NCBI GenBank assembly: GCA_949118805.1 | Contig: CASAUJ010000002.1 | Span: forward strand, 26,203 to 87,136 | Direction: 5' to 3' | Length of the DNA: 60,934 nucleotides | From: an uncultured Clostridia bacterium | Lineage (GTDB): Bacteria; Bacillota; Clostridia; TANB77; CAG-508 | The notes under the pieces: model-generated | Told to the model about the DNA's origin: nothing | Databases searched by the model: none | The model's input: the letters and a program-made list of their open reading frames with translations, nothing else | Made by a program: the position numbers and the translations under genes | Shown here: positions 18,515-26,999 of the stretch, piece after piece | Layout of the letters: every line of letters begins with the position of its first letter | Numbering within the stretch: position 1 is the first letter of the stretch

Positions 18515-18619
18515 TTATCTATTTTTTTCAATAATATCAATCAAAAGATGTGATATTATTTTTTCTATTTCTTCACCCTTTTCATCAAAATACACATTAA
18601 TTTTAAATGCTTCGTTCAT
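18515..18619 (-). CDS. TnpW-like small protein, 34 aa
   Basis: ATG at 18619 preceded by GGGAGAAATT; the sequence MNEAFKINVYFDEKGEEIEK continues to a stop at 18515. It lies 97 bp upstream of the serine recombinase start on the same strand. Size, place and the text (VYFDEKGEE, then a helix) resemble the TnpW-type small proteins next to large serine recombinases of Tn5397-like elements. Function is not known; it may assist or regulate the recombinase. Confidence 0.55.
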   Translation of the reverse strand: MNEAFKINVYFDEKGEEIEKIISHLLIDIIEKNR

Positions 18620-18872
18620 AATTTCTCCCGCTTATTTTTATTTGTTTATTCAATTTATATGTTTAAAAATTTTTATTATTCGTATATAGTTCTATTATAT
18701 ATACAGCGGTTTACTATCAATTTTTCTCCCCTAATACTTGAAAAAATTAATATTTAATTTCATATTTTTTATATATTTAAGCAAAAGTTATCATAATAGA
18801 AATTCAATTAATTTGAACCTAAGTAGAAAATAGAATAATTTTATATATATGAAATATACTATTAACAAAAAA

Positions 18873-18886
18873 TGTGTAAATACACA
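18873..18886. promoter_or_regulatory. Palindromic operator 1 upstream of the DUF4143 ATPase gene
   Basis: Perfect 14-bp palindrome TGTGTAAATACACA followed by AAAAAAGTAAA. Its centre lies exactly 70 bp from that of operator 2. Confidence 0.6.
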
Positions 18887-18903
18887 AAAAAGTAAAAATA
18901 TTA

Positions 18904-18932
18904 TTGACTAATTTTAAATTTTAAGATACAAT
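18904..18932 (+). promoter_or_regulatory. Promoter of the DUF4143 ATPase gene
   Basis: TTGACT at 18904-18909, 17-bp spacer, TACAAT at 18927-18932. It lies between the two palindromic operators, an arrangement suited to repression by looping. Confidence 0.65.
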
Positions 18933-18942
18933 TTAGCAAAAG

Positions 18943-18956
18943 TGTGTGTACACACA
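18943..18956. promoter_or_regulatory. Palindromic operator 2 upstream of the DUF4143 ATPase gene
   Basis: Perfect 14-bp palindrome TGTGTGTACACACA followed by AAAAAAAGTAAA, just downstream of the -10 box and 24 bp before the start codon. The trailing A-rich text is shared with operator 1. Confidence 0.6.
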
Positions 18957-18980
18957 AAAAAAGTAAATGCGAGGTGTAAG

Positions 18981-20234
18981 ATGAATATAGCAAGAGATTT
19001 ATATTTAACCAAATTAAAAAATAAAAAAAACAACAAAATGATTAAAATAATTACAGGACTTAGAAGAAGTGGAAAATCATATTTGCTAGACCCAATATTT
19101 AAAAATTCACTATTGGAAGATGGAGTAAAGGGAGATCATATTATAAAGATCGATTTAGATTCTATTGAAAATAGAGAATTAACAACAGATGGATTAAAAT
19201 TATATGAATTTATTATGAATAAAATTAAAGACAATGATATGTATTATATACTTCTTGATGAAATTCAAAAAGTAAAAGATTTTGAAAGTGTATTAAATAG
19301 TTTTTTAAGAAAAGATAATTTAGATGTTTATGTAACAGGTAGCAATTCAAAGTTTCTTTCTACAGATATTATTACAGAATTTAGAGGTAGAGGAGATGAA
19401 ATTAGAGTTTATCCTCTTTCGTTTTCTGAATTTTATAATGCATATGAAGATAAAAAGAAAGCATTAAAAGATTATATGACTTATGGTGGTATGCCATATA
19501 CATTATATTTAAAAGGGGCAGAAGAAAAAAGTGAATACTTAAGTAACTTATTTGAAAATACTTATTTAAATGATATTATTGAAAGAAATAAAATACAAAG
19601 AGAAGATATATTAGAAGCTATTATCAATATGCTATCATCATCAGTAGGCTCTTTAACAAATCCTAAAAAATTATGTGACACTTTTGTAAGTAATGGATAT
19701 ACAGAAGTGAATAGAAATACAATAAACTCATATATAAATTATCTACAAGATGCATTTTTAATAAATAAAGTAGAAAGATACGATATAAAAGGGAAAAAAT
19801 ATATTTCAACACCTTCTAAATATTATTTTACAGATATAGGGTTAAGAAATGCAAGGCTAAATTTTAGACAACAAGAAGAAGATCATTTGATGGAAAATAT
19901 AATCTATAATGAATTATTGACTAGAGGTTATAATGTTGATGTGGGAATAATTGAACGATTTGAGAAAGATAATACAGAAAAAACCATAAGGAAACAGTTA
20001 GAAGTAGATTTTGTATGTAATCAAGCAAGTAAAAGATACTATATTCAATCTGCTTATGCTATTCCAAACAAAGAAAAGATGGAGCAAGAGCAAAAATCGT
20101 TGATTAATATAAATGATAGTTTCAAAAAGATAATTATTGTCAAAGATGATATAAATCTTTGGCGAAATGAAGAAGGAATTTTAATAATTGGTTTAGAAGA
20201 ATTTTTATTAAATCAAAATAGTTTAGATTTATAA
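18981..20234 (+). CDS. AAA-type ATP-binding protein with DUF4143 C-terminal domain
   Basis: 417 aa from ATG at 18981 (GAGGTG upstream); an in-frame ATG at 18942 lies within operator 2 and is rejected. Walker A GLRRSGKSYLL (about 28-38), Walker B YYILLDEIQKV (about 93-103), sensor-like VTGSNSKFLS, then a winged helix region and a C-terminal DUF4143 domain with the nuclease-like text RKQLEVDFVCN. Proteins of this family are common as accessory genes in Clostridia; function is not established. Here it is cargo of the mobile element, divergent from the recombinase, with its own promoter and paired palindromes suggesting autoregulation. Confidence 0.85.
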   Translation: MNIARDLYLTKLKNKKNNKMIKIITGLRRSGKSYLLDPIFKNSLLEDGVKGDHIIKIDLDSIENRELTTDGLKLYEFIMNKIKDNDMYYILLDEIQKVKDFESVLNSFLRKDNLDVYVTGSNSKFLSTDIITEFRGRGDEIRVYPLSFSEFYNAYEDKKKALKDYMTYGGMPYTLYLKGAEEKSEYLSNLFENTYLNDIIERNKIQREDILEAIINMLSSSVGSLTNPKKLCDTFVSNGYTEVNRNTINSYINYLQDAFLINKVERYDIKGKKYISTPSKYYFTDIGLRNARLNFRQQEEDHLMENIIYNELLTRGYNVDVGIIERFEKDNTEKTIRKQLEVDFVCNQASKRYYIQSAYAIPNKEKMEQEQKSLININDSFKKIIIVKDDINLWRNEEGILIIGLEEFLLNQNSLDL

Positions 20235-20344
20235 TTATCTTGATAAATCATGTTGAAATTTTAAAATAATGAAACAATAAAATAGTAAGTTATCGCTTTG
20301 ACTGAATTTTCTAATAACGATATATACTATAATGGAGAGATTTT

Positions 20345-20373
20345 TTGCATTTAACCTGAATTTATGCTATAAT
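20345..20373 (+). promoter_or_regulatory. Promoter of the 52-residue cargo gene
   Basis: TTGCAT at 20345-20350, 17-bp spacer, TATAAT at 20368-20373. A strong palindrome follows in the leader. Confidence 0.65.
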
Positions 20374-20390
20374 AAATGTTAGTATATTGT

Positions 20391-20429
20391 TTTTGAAACC
20401 AACAAGTGCAGCACTTGGAGGTTTCAAAA
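20391..20429 (+). promoter_or_regulatory. 39-bp palindrome in the leader of the 52-residue gene
   Basis: Near-perfect palindrome TTTTGAAACC, CAAGTGC, GCACTTG, GGTTTCAAAA with a one-base centre. It begins 17 bp after the -10 box, so it could be an operator or a stable 5'-leader hairpin. No U-run follows, so it is not a simple terminator. Confidence 0.6.
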
Positions 20430-20460
20430 CCTTCAAGAAAATTTTACGGAGGTAAACATT

Positions 20461-20619
20461 ATGGCATGGAAAGATTATGAAACTTTAGATGTAACAAAAG
20501 AAACAGCTACAAAAAAGGAACTGGAGAAATTACACATACAATATGAAAACGAGAAAAGAAAACGTGAACCAGTCAATAAAGGTGGAAGGGCAGATATGTT
20601 CAAAAAGAGATATTCTTAA
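20461..20619 (+). CDS. Hypothetical protein, 52 aa, charged
   Basis: ATG at 20461, with ACGGAGG nine bases upstream. It begins MAWKDYETLDVTKE and ends in a basic Gly-containing segment (KGGRADMFKKRYS). Strong promoter, leader palindrome and good ribosome binding site support expression. Not recognised. It belongs to the cargo of the mobile element. Confidence 0.65.
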   Translation: MAWKDYETLDVTKETATKKELEKLHIQYENEKRKREPVNKGGRADMFKKRYS

Positions 20620-20639
20620 TAATTGTTTTGTAATCTAAA

Positions 20640-20686
20640 GTAACAACCAAAGTAGTAAAAATTTGTTTTCTACTTTGGTTGTTGCA
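20640..20686 (+). terminator. Hairpin after the 52-residue gene
   Basis: Arms AACAACCAAAGTAG and CTACTTTGGTTGTT (14 bp, perfect) around a 14-base T-rich loop. There is no clean U-run after it, so it is a weaker terminator call. Confidence 0.6.
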
Positions 20687-20768
20687 ATATGTAATGAAAA
20701 AGTTAGAGCTAATATACAAATTTGTAATTTTAAAGATTTATAATAATTTGTAAGGGAGATAAAAATAT

Positions 20769-21302
20769 ATGAAACGAAAGGTTATTTTATATATTTCACA
20801 AAGTTTAGATGGATTTATTGCAGATAGCAAAGGAAATGTTGACTGGATTTTAGGCAATAATGAAAATTATGATAGTGATTATGGATATGAAAATTTTATT
20901 AAAGATGTGGATACTGTTATTTTAGGAGCAAACACATATAAGCAAATAAAAAATGAATTATCACCAGACAAGTGGGTATATGAAAATTTACAAAGCTATG
21001 TTTTAACTAATGAAATAATCGAAGATACTACAAATATAAAATATGTTAATATGAAAATAAAAGAACTAATAAATAGATTACAAAAAGAACATGGAAAAAA
21101 TATATGGATATGTGGAGGAGCAAATTTAGTAAATCAATGTGTAAAAGAAGATTTAATTGATGAATATCAAATTACAACAGCTCCAATTATTTTAGGAAAT
21201 GGAATTAGACTTTTTGAAGCAAATAATAAAAATATTAAACTAGAATTGAAAGATACGAAAGAAGAAAATGGCTTAATACTTGGAATATATGCAAAGAGAT
21301 AA
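20769..21302 (+). CDS. Dihydrofolate reductase family (RibD C-terminal-like) protein
   Basis: 177 aa; starts MKRKVILYISQSLDGFIAD, the conserved opening of RibD-C/DHFR-like reductases, with GNVDWI and GANTYKQI in the first half and IWICGGANLVNQ for nucleotide binding, ending in LILGIYAKR. It probably reduces a pterin- or deazaflavin-like substrate with NAD(P)H; the actual substrate is unknown. ATG at 20769, GGGAGA upstream. Cargo of the mobile element; such genes are frequent passengers and may confer drug tolerance, but that is inference. Confidence 0.85.
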   Translation: MKRKVILYISQSLDGFIADSKGNVDWILGNNENYDSDYGYENFIKDVDTVILGANTYKQIKNELSPDKWVYENLQSYVLTNEIIEDTTNIKYVNMKIKELINRLQKEHGKNIWICGGANLVNQCVKEDLIDEYQITTAPIILGNGIRLFEANNKNIKLELKDTKEENGLILGIYAKR

Positions 21303-21381
21303 ATTACAATTTCTATGTTTAACTTAAATTTTAAACAAAAATAATTTCTATTATTTTTTCATAATATAGTCCTTTTTTGGC

Positions 21382-21531
21382 AGGGATTCCCTATCTTTCG
21401 ATAGCGAATCCCTACCTCGACACGCCAAAGTAGGGAATTAAAATGCTATAACTAGCTAAATATCAATATTTATTGATTTTTAAAAATAGAGAATTTTTTC
21501 AGAATAAAAAATGTAAAAATTCCCTACTTTT
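21382..21531. repeat. Nested inverted repeats near the right end of the element
   Basis: A hairpin at 21382-21413 (arms AGGGATTCCCTATC and GATAGCGAATCCCT, one mismatch, TTTC loop) and a second inverted repeat AAAGTAGGGAATT (21428-21440) with AATTCCCTACTTTTT (21517-21531). Both share the GGGATT/GGGAATT text. They lie in a gene-free 270-bp segment between the reductase and the attachment core. They may be recombination or transfer sites of the element. Confidence 0.6.
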
Positions 21532-21574
21532 TTGTGCTGTAAAATTATAAATTAATTTGAATTCAAATCGTTTA

Positions 21575-22079
21575 TCAAGCAAATTTAACTTGGTGTCTAC
21601 TTTGGAATCTACCTTCTGGTATATCGTGTAAGCAAATGGCTATCGCTAGACTTAATCCTAATTTTATAGAAGCTTCAAAACCAGATCCGAATCGCTAATC
21701 CTTCTGGAAAATTATGAATGGCTAATCCTATCGATACAATGATTCCTGTTTTCAATAATTTTCCATTTCCTTTGCTCTTTTTAGTATGCCTTTCTATTTT
21801 TTGACTAAATTTTTTTTCAACAAGTAAATCGCAAAAGATCATAGATATAATTCCTATGATAGTTCCTATTACTACTTTAATCACGGAACTAATTCTCAAT
21901 GCTTCTGGGATTAAGTCAAAACATATGACTGCCATCATAAGTCCTGACGCAAAAGCTAATATAAAACTTAGGAATTTGTTAGATTGCTTTTTTATTACAA
22001 CTCCAATAATTCCCCCTAATGTGGTTCCAAAAGTTCCAAAAAATAACCCTAAAAGGGTAGTTTTTATGATTTCTTCCAT
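21575..22079 (-). pseudogene. ZIP-family metal transporter, N-terminal half of an interrupted gene, with a CGG recoding site
   Basis: ATG at 22079. The first 130 codons give several membrane helices and the ZIP signature HNFPEGLAI, ending at ATT 21692-21690, then CGG at 21689-21687 and TGA three codons later. Skipping the C at 21689 gives GSGFEASIKLGLSLAIAICL then HDIPEG, the second ZIP metal-site helix, where the element interrupts the gene; translation would then run into the element and stop at 21577-21575. The C-terminal half lies at 16496-16785. Transport substrate, probably zinc, is inferred from family only. Confidence 0.87.
21686..21692 (-). other. +1 recoding site in the ZIP N-terminal half: ATT CGG A
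   Basis: ATT CGG ATC becomes ATT GGA TCT when the C at 21689 is skipped, giving LAIGSGFEA as in related transporters. This is the second such site in the same ancestral gene. Confidence 0.85.
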
Positions 22080-22281
22080 GTGCTTTTCTCCTTTTTGTTT
22101 TATTTTAGTTTATTAAAACGTAAGAGGATTTATTCTGTATTCTTTTACAATAGAAATAATATCTTTAGAACCTTCCACTTCCTATACAAGAAAAAAACAT
22201 CCATTAGGATTTCTTCTTTTCAATGCTTTTTATTTTTTACAATTATAAGTTTTTTATTTTAATTTTATCCTCTAATTGTTC

Positions 22282-22664
22282 CTATTTATTATTTTTATCT
22301 TGTTTATAAAGAATAAGAAAAATTAGTAATAACGCCACTCCTATGCCCATTAAATAAAATCTTAATTGAAAACTCCAAGTTACCTCTGTACTATCCTGAA
22401 ACATTTGAATAGAAAGGTTATTAGCCTTATATCTTGTATTTAGCATGATTAATAATTGTATTATACTTGGTATGAATGTTAACTTTACATTTGTTAATCC
22501 TTTAAAAAATTTTAGTGAAATATTTTCAGCAAAGATAATAATTAAACTAAAAATAGATAATATAAGAACCCATTTTCCATCTGTTCCTTCAATATCAAGA
22601 TATTTTAATATCTTATTTACATTTTCAGTTTCTTTTTTTCTGTAATCCCATTTTTATTTTCCAA
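22282..22664 (-). pseudogene. Small membrane protein gene with a frameshift in an A-run
   Basis: A TTG at 22664 has an excellent GGAGG site but its frame ends after 15 codons. A one-base backward shift in the AAAAA run (22655-22651) opens a frame of about 120 codons: KKWDYRKKETENVNKIL, then two hydrophobic segments (WVLILSIFSLIIIFAE and FYLMGIGVALLLIFLIL) and a stop at 22284-22282. No alternative start in that frame is seen. This break has no CGG and is of a different sort: slippage, mutation or sequence error. Not recognised; about 127 aa if repaired. Confidence 0.5.
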
Positions 22665-22711
22665 TAATTATCCTCCAGTTTATCCTATACGGAATGATTA
22701 TTTTAAAGTTA

Positions 22712-22752
22712 TAAAAAAATTGCTTCTTTATTCAAAAAAAGCAATTTTTTTT
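22712..22752. terminator. Terminator downstream of prfA
   Basis: Arms AAAAAATTGCTT and AAGCAATTTTTT with a U-run on either strand. It ends at the prfA stop. Confidence 0.75.
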
Positions 22753-22753
22753 T

Positions 22754-23812
22754 TCATTCTTCTCCTTTTAATCTCTCAGCTCTATCAGCAGCAATCAAAT
22801 TATCTATCATTTCATCGATTTCTCCGTTTAGGAAATTTTCCATTTGGTAAATACTCATTCCTATTCTATGATCCGTAATTCTTCCTTGTGGGTAATTATA
22901 AGTTCTGATTTTTTCACTCCTATCTCCTGATCCTACTTGTGTTTTTCTACTATTGGCAATTTCGCTATCTTGTTTTTCTTTTTCAATTTCATATAATTTT
23001 GTTCGAAGCATCTTCATAGCATTATCTTTATTTTGAAATTGTGATCTTTCTGTTTGACATTCTACTACAATTCCTGTTGGCTCATGAATTAATCTTACGG
23101 CAGAAGAAGTTTTGTTGATATGTTGCCCTCCAGCACCAGAAGCCCTAAATACTTCCATTTTTATGTCAGAAGGATTGATTTCTATTTCAACATCTTCTAC
23201 TACTGGTAATACTGCAACAGTTGCTGTGGAAGTGTGAATTCTTCCACTACTTTCTGTATCTGGTACTCTTTGTACTCTATGGACACCACTTTCAAATTTC
23301 AATCTACTATAAACACCTTTTCCTGTTATCATAAAAGATATTTCTTTATAGCCCCCTAGTCCTGTCTCGTTTTCATTTAAAACTTCTAATTTCCAGTGCT
23401 TCTTTTCTGCATACATTGTATACATTCTAAATAGGGTTCCTGCAAATAGAGCTGCTTCTTCTCCTCCTGCTCCTGCTCTAATTTCACACATAATATTTTT
23501 TTCATCGTCTGGATCTTTCGGAATCAATAAAATTTTCAATTCTTCTTCTATTTTTGGTAAATTTTCTTTTGCTTCATAATATTCTACTTCTGCTAATTCT
23601 TTCATTTCCACATCTTGCATTAATTCTTCTGCTTCTTGCATGGTTTCTTTTACTTTTTTATATTCTCTAAATTTTAATACAATATCTTCTATGCTTGCAT
23701 GTTCTTTCATTAATTTTTGCCATTCTGCTTGATTGGCTATTATGGTCGGATCAGCAATTAATTTTGTTAATTCCTCATACCTTTTTTCTACGGCTTCTAA
23801 CTTTTCAAACAT
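22754..23812 (-). CDS. prfA: Peptide chain release factor 1
   Basis: 352 aa, recognises UAA and UAG and triggers hydrolysis of peptidyl-tRNA. Codon-recognition motif PDT in RVPDTESSGRIHTS (about 185-197) and the catalytic GGQ in RASGAGGQHINKTSS (about 223-237) are present. ATG at 23812. Its frame is unbroken. It is relevant that the window shows frequent recoding: RF1 competes only at stop codons, and the zero-frame stops after most CGG sites (TAA or TAG, some TGA) lie only a few codons downstream. Confidence 0.96.
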   Translation of the reverse strand: MFEKLEAVEKRYEELTKLIADPTIIANQAEWQKLMKEHASIEDIVLKFREYKKVKETMQEAEELMQDVEMKELAEVEYYEAKENLPKIEEELKILLIPKDPDDEKNIMCEIRAGAGGEEAALFAGTLFRMYTMYAEKKHWKLEVLNENETGLGGYKEISFMITGKGVYSRLKFESGVHRVQRVPDTESSGRIHTSTATVAVLPVVEDVEIEINPSDIKMEVFRASGAGGQHINKTSSAVRLIHEPTGIVVECQTERSQFQNKDNAMKMLRTKLYEIEKEKQDSEIANSRKTQVGSGDRSEKIRTYNYPQGRITDHRIGMSIYQMENFLNGEIDEMIDNLIAADRAERLKGEE

Positions 23813-23888
23813 AATTTTCTCCTCATCTTTTCATTTACTTTTGGTATTATACTACATTTTAAAGATTTGTTCAATAGAAAAGAAGAAG

Positions 23889-23938
23889 AAAATAGTCTAT
23901 AAAAACTTTAATGATTAAGTTTTATAGACTATTTTTTT
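23889..23938. terminator. Terminator downstream of the YhaN-like gene
   Basis: Arms AATAGTCTATAAAA and TTTTATAGACTATT with a short loop and T/A runs on both sides. Confidence 0.7.
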
Positions 23939-25787
23939 ATATTTCTACTAATTGAAACTTTAAATTCAAATTTTCTAAAATTTCTTTTTCTCGATTTGTA
24001 CAAGTAAATATTATAATTTGATGTTCACAAAATCTTTTCGCAATATATCGTAAAATATTTTCTAATCTTTTGGTATCATAATAAGCAAATACTTCATCTA
24101 AAATAATCGGCATTTTTTCTTCTGATAATTCTTCCACCATAGCAAGCCTTAAAGAAAAATATAATTGATCAATGGTTCCTATACTTAATCTAGATGCATT
24201 TACATAATTCCCATTTTCTAATTCTACCATTAATCCTGTTTCATCATTTAAGCTTACCTTTGTATATTTTCCTTCTGTGATTTCTGAAATAGTTTCTGAT
24301 AATCTACCTGTAAACTTAGGGGTTACTGTATTTTTCATTTTGTTATAAGATTGCTCTAAAATCTCTTTTGCGAGCATCATGCTCTTTTCTATTTTTTTCA
24401 AGTTTACCATTTTTTCTTTATGGTTAATTAGATCTTCTTCAATTTTAGATAATTTTTCTAATTTTGCTTCTAAATTTTCATCATCAATTTGCAATGTATG
24501 TAGTACTATTTTTTTCTCACTGATTTCATTTTCGATTTTTTGTATGTTTTTATTAATATTTTCTAATTTATTTTCATTATTTTTTTCTATTTTTTTCTTA
24601 TTTATTTCTTGTTGTATTTCTTGACTATTTTTTTCTAATAATTCTATTTGGAAATTGAATTGTTTTATTTCTGAATTTGTTTTTTCGATTTCAATTTTTA
24701 TTTTATTTTCTTTTTTATTTATTTTATTTTTTAAAAATAAATAAAAAATCAAATCCACTGGTATTGTAAGAATGCATGCAAAATTAAAATAAATATTTTT
24801 TATCCATATAAATTGTAAAATATTGCTTAAAATAATCAAAAATAATATCATAAAATTTATTTTATTTAATTTATTTTTATCAGCATTTACTTTTTTATTT
24901 TGTTCTAAATTATTTTTATTTCTTAAATTAATATTATTTATTTGATTTTTTATTTCATTTATTTTTTCATCGTTTTTATTTTTTAAATTTATTTTTAAAT
25001 TTATTTTTTCAGCTTCAATTTTTTCATTTTCTTGTAGTAATTTTTCTTCTTTTAAAATTCTCATTTCTTTTTCTAATTCTTCTATTTGTTTTATAAATTG
25101 ACTTTTGTTTTCTTCTATTTCACACTTTATGTTTACACTTTTTTCTATTTCTTTCTTTTCCTGTTCTAATTCCTCTATCTTTTTATGAATTAAATTGATT
25201 GGCTTTTCCCTAGATCTTTCGGTTCCAATTTCTTCTAATATACGTCTATTAATTCGATCAATTGCCCTTTTATAGGATACATTATCCTCTCCTGTTCCTA
25301 CTAAGTTTGCAACCTTTTGGATTAAGATATTTTGATCCTGTTTTTCTAGTTTTACTTCTTGTTGATTCATCAGTACAGTAGAAGAAAATAAAGACTCATC
25401 TACTTTTGTTTGTTCATAAAAAAATTCATTTCCTTTATTTTTATCAATATTAAACTGTTTCGAAATATCTTCCATTCTTTCATTCAATATTTGTGGATTT
25501 TTTTTCTTAAAATCTCTAAATATTTCAAATTTTTCCTTTGTTTCTAATTCGTATTCTAATTTCCCTGAAAATTCTTCTCCCAGCCATGGTGTGTATCTCT
25601 CGAAATCAGATATTTCTTTTCCATTTTTATTTTTGGAAATTCCATAAAAAGAATTTTTAATATAATTTAATATTGTTGATTTTCCTGACTCATTTGTCCC
25701 ATAAATAATATTTATATAATCTCCAAAATTGATTTCTTTGTCTTTTAATTTTCCATAAGCATTTATTTTTATTTTTTTTATTTTCAA
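23937..25787 (-). CDS. YhaN-like SMC/Rad50-type ATPase
   Basis: 616 aa. Walker A GTNESGKSTILNYI (about 30-43), two long coiled-coil arms (about 180-300 and 350-470) separated by a hydrophobic segment (MILFLIILSNILQFIWI) that would sit in the membrane, signature RLSIGTIDQLYFSLRLAM, and Walker B MPIILDEVFAYYD near the end. This is the YhaN arrangement, an SbcC relative with membrane segments, paired with the YhaO-like nuclease gene just upstream (27-bp gap). The pair is thought to act on DNA ends at the membrane; the role is inferred from SbcCD. Confidence 0.85.
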   Translation of the reverse strand: MKIKKIKINAYGKLKDKEINFGDYINIIYGTNESGKSTILNYIKNSFYGISKNKNGKEISDFERYTPWLGEEFSGKLEYELETKEKFEIFRDFKKKNPQILNERMEDISKQFNIDKNKGNEFFYEQTKVDESLFSSTVLMNQQEVKLEKQDQNILIQKVANLVGTGEDNVSYKRAIDRINRRILEEIGTERSREKPINLIHKKIEELEQEKKEIEKSVNIKCEIEENKSQFIKQIEELEKEMRILKEEKLLQENEKIEAEKINLKINLKNKNDEKINEIKNQINNINLRNKNNLEQNKKVNADKNKLNKINFMILFLIILSNILQFIWIKNIYFNFACILTIPVDLIFYLFLKNKINKKENKIKIEIEKTNSEIKQFNFQIELLEKNSQEIQQEINKKKIEKNNENKLENINKNIQKIENEISEKKIVLHTLQIDDENLEAKLEKLSKIEEDLINHKEKMVNLKKIEKSMMLAKEILEQSYNKMKNTVTPKFTGRLSETISEITEGKYTKVSLNDETGLMVELENGNYVNASRLSIGTIDQLYFSLRLAMVEELSEEKMPIILDEVFAYYDTKRLENILRYIAKRFCEHQIIIFTCTNREKEILENLNLKFQLVEI

Positions 25788-25814
25788 AATATCCTCCTTT
25801 TGATTAAAAAGTTA

Positions 25815-26888
25815 TTATTCTAATGCTTCTAATCCTATTTCAATAGCTTTTTCTATGATTTCTCTTTCCTCTTCTAGCATTTCTTCTTTTAATTTTTTAT
25901 CCATTTCTTGTGCAAATAACCCTTTTAATGTATTTTCATTTGCCATTTTTTCTAAATGATATGCTATTTTTGTATGATCTTTTATTTTTATGATTCTTTC
26001 ATTTGAAATGTATTTTAATAATTCATATTTATTGATTTCAAAATTTCGATTTCCTATTAGTACAATTTTTATATATTCATTTTCTTTGACTTCTAATTGA
26101 TTTATTTTTTCTATTAATTCTTCTTTGGATAAGAGATTTGTTACTTCTATTTCTTTTTCCATAAATTTTTCTTCATCTAATGGAACAAAATCTAATTGTA
26201 AATGATTTTTTTCTATTTCTCCTACCATCATTCCATGTTCTCCTAGTTCATCAAATCCAAGTGATATGGTTGAACCTGGATATACCATATTGGTGTTTTT
26301 ATCGTCTAATTTGTGAATATGCCCTAATGCTATATAATCAAATCCTTTTTCTTTTAGTAATGCTTTCTTAATGGAATTGTATGGTTTGTCCTCTATGGAA
26401 GCACCATCTAATGTCCCATGTATGATTAATATATTTATTTTATTTTTATCTTCTATTTCTAAGTTTTCGATTCCACAATTGCTACAATAAAAATCGCCAA
26501 ATCCATAGCCATAAATATCTATTTGTTCCCCTTCTATTCTTTCTATTTTATTTTGAAATATTTTTACATTTTCACTCCAATTAAATTGTTTGTAATAAGA
26601 ATTTTTAATATATGGATCATGATTTCCTGGACTGATATATATTCTGGTGTTTGGAATTTCTTTGAATAAATTGTTAATATATTCAATGGTAGATTGCTTT
26701 ACATATTGGTGTTCATAAAGATCTCCTGAAATAAATAAGTATGGAATTTTATTTTGTTTGATTGATTCAATTACTTTTTTAAAAACTTTTCGTTGTTGTA
26801 ATCTTCGTAAATCCCCTAAAATATCTTTATCTGATAAATTAACAAATGGGCTATCAAAGTGTAAATCCGCAATGTGAACAAATTTCAT
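25815..26888 (-). CDS. YhaO/SbcD-like metallophosphoesterase (DNA nuclease)
   Basis: 357 aa. Metallophosphoesterase motifs in order: DLHFDS (about 8-13), SGDLYEHQ, SPGNHDPY, and IALGHIHK, giving a two-metal active site as in SbcD/Mre11. The C-terminal 120 residues are helical and charged, the likely binding site for the ATPase partner encoded next. ATG at 26888 with AAGGAGA. First gene of the pair. Confidence 0.88.
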   Translation of the reverse strand: MKFVHIADLHFDSPFVNLSDKDILGDLRRLQQRKVFKKVIESIKQNKIPYLFISGDLYEHQYVKQSTIEYINNLFKEIPNTRIYISPGNHDPYIKNSYYKQFNWSENVKIFQNKIERIEGEQIDIYGYGFGDFYCSNCGIENLEIEDKNKINILIIHGTLDGASIEDKPYNSIKKALLKEKGFDYIALGHIHKLDDKNTNMVYPGSTISLGFDELGEHGMMVGEIEKNHLQLDFVPLDEEKFMEKEIEVTNLLSKEELIEKINQLEVKENEYIKIVLIGNRNFEINKYELLKYISNERIIKIKDHTKIAYHLEKMANENTLKGLFAQEMDKKLKEEMLEEEREIIEKAIEIGLEALE

Positions 26889-26999
26889 TTTTTTCTCCTT
26901 TTTCTTTTTATTCTAAGAGTTATTCTACTATATTTTTGTATTTTTTGCAACTGATTGTACGAATTTTTTTTCGCTTTTTATTTTCTATTTTTATAAAAA

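Larger units (their letters stand above)
16786..21620. mobile_element. Integrated serine-recombinase element splitting a ZIP transporter gene
   Basis: A 9-bp sequence CCTTCTGGT occurs at both ends (16786-16794 and 21612-21620), and only one copy belongs to the ZIP gene, so it marks the attachment core. Just inside are inverted repeats AAAGTAGACA (16802-16811) and TGTCTACTTT (21594-21603). Between the cores lie a large serine recombinase, a TnpW-like small gene, a DUF4143 ATPase, a 52-residue gene and a DHFR-like reductase. Excision would rejoin the ZIP gene in frame (DIPEG-ISMAV). Size about 4.8 kb. No conjugation genes are inside, so it is a transposon or mobilisable island. Confidence 0.88.
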
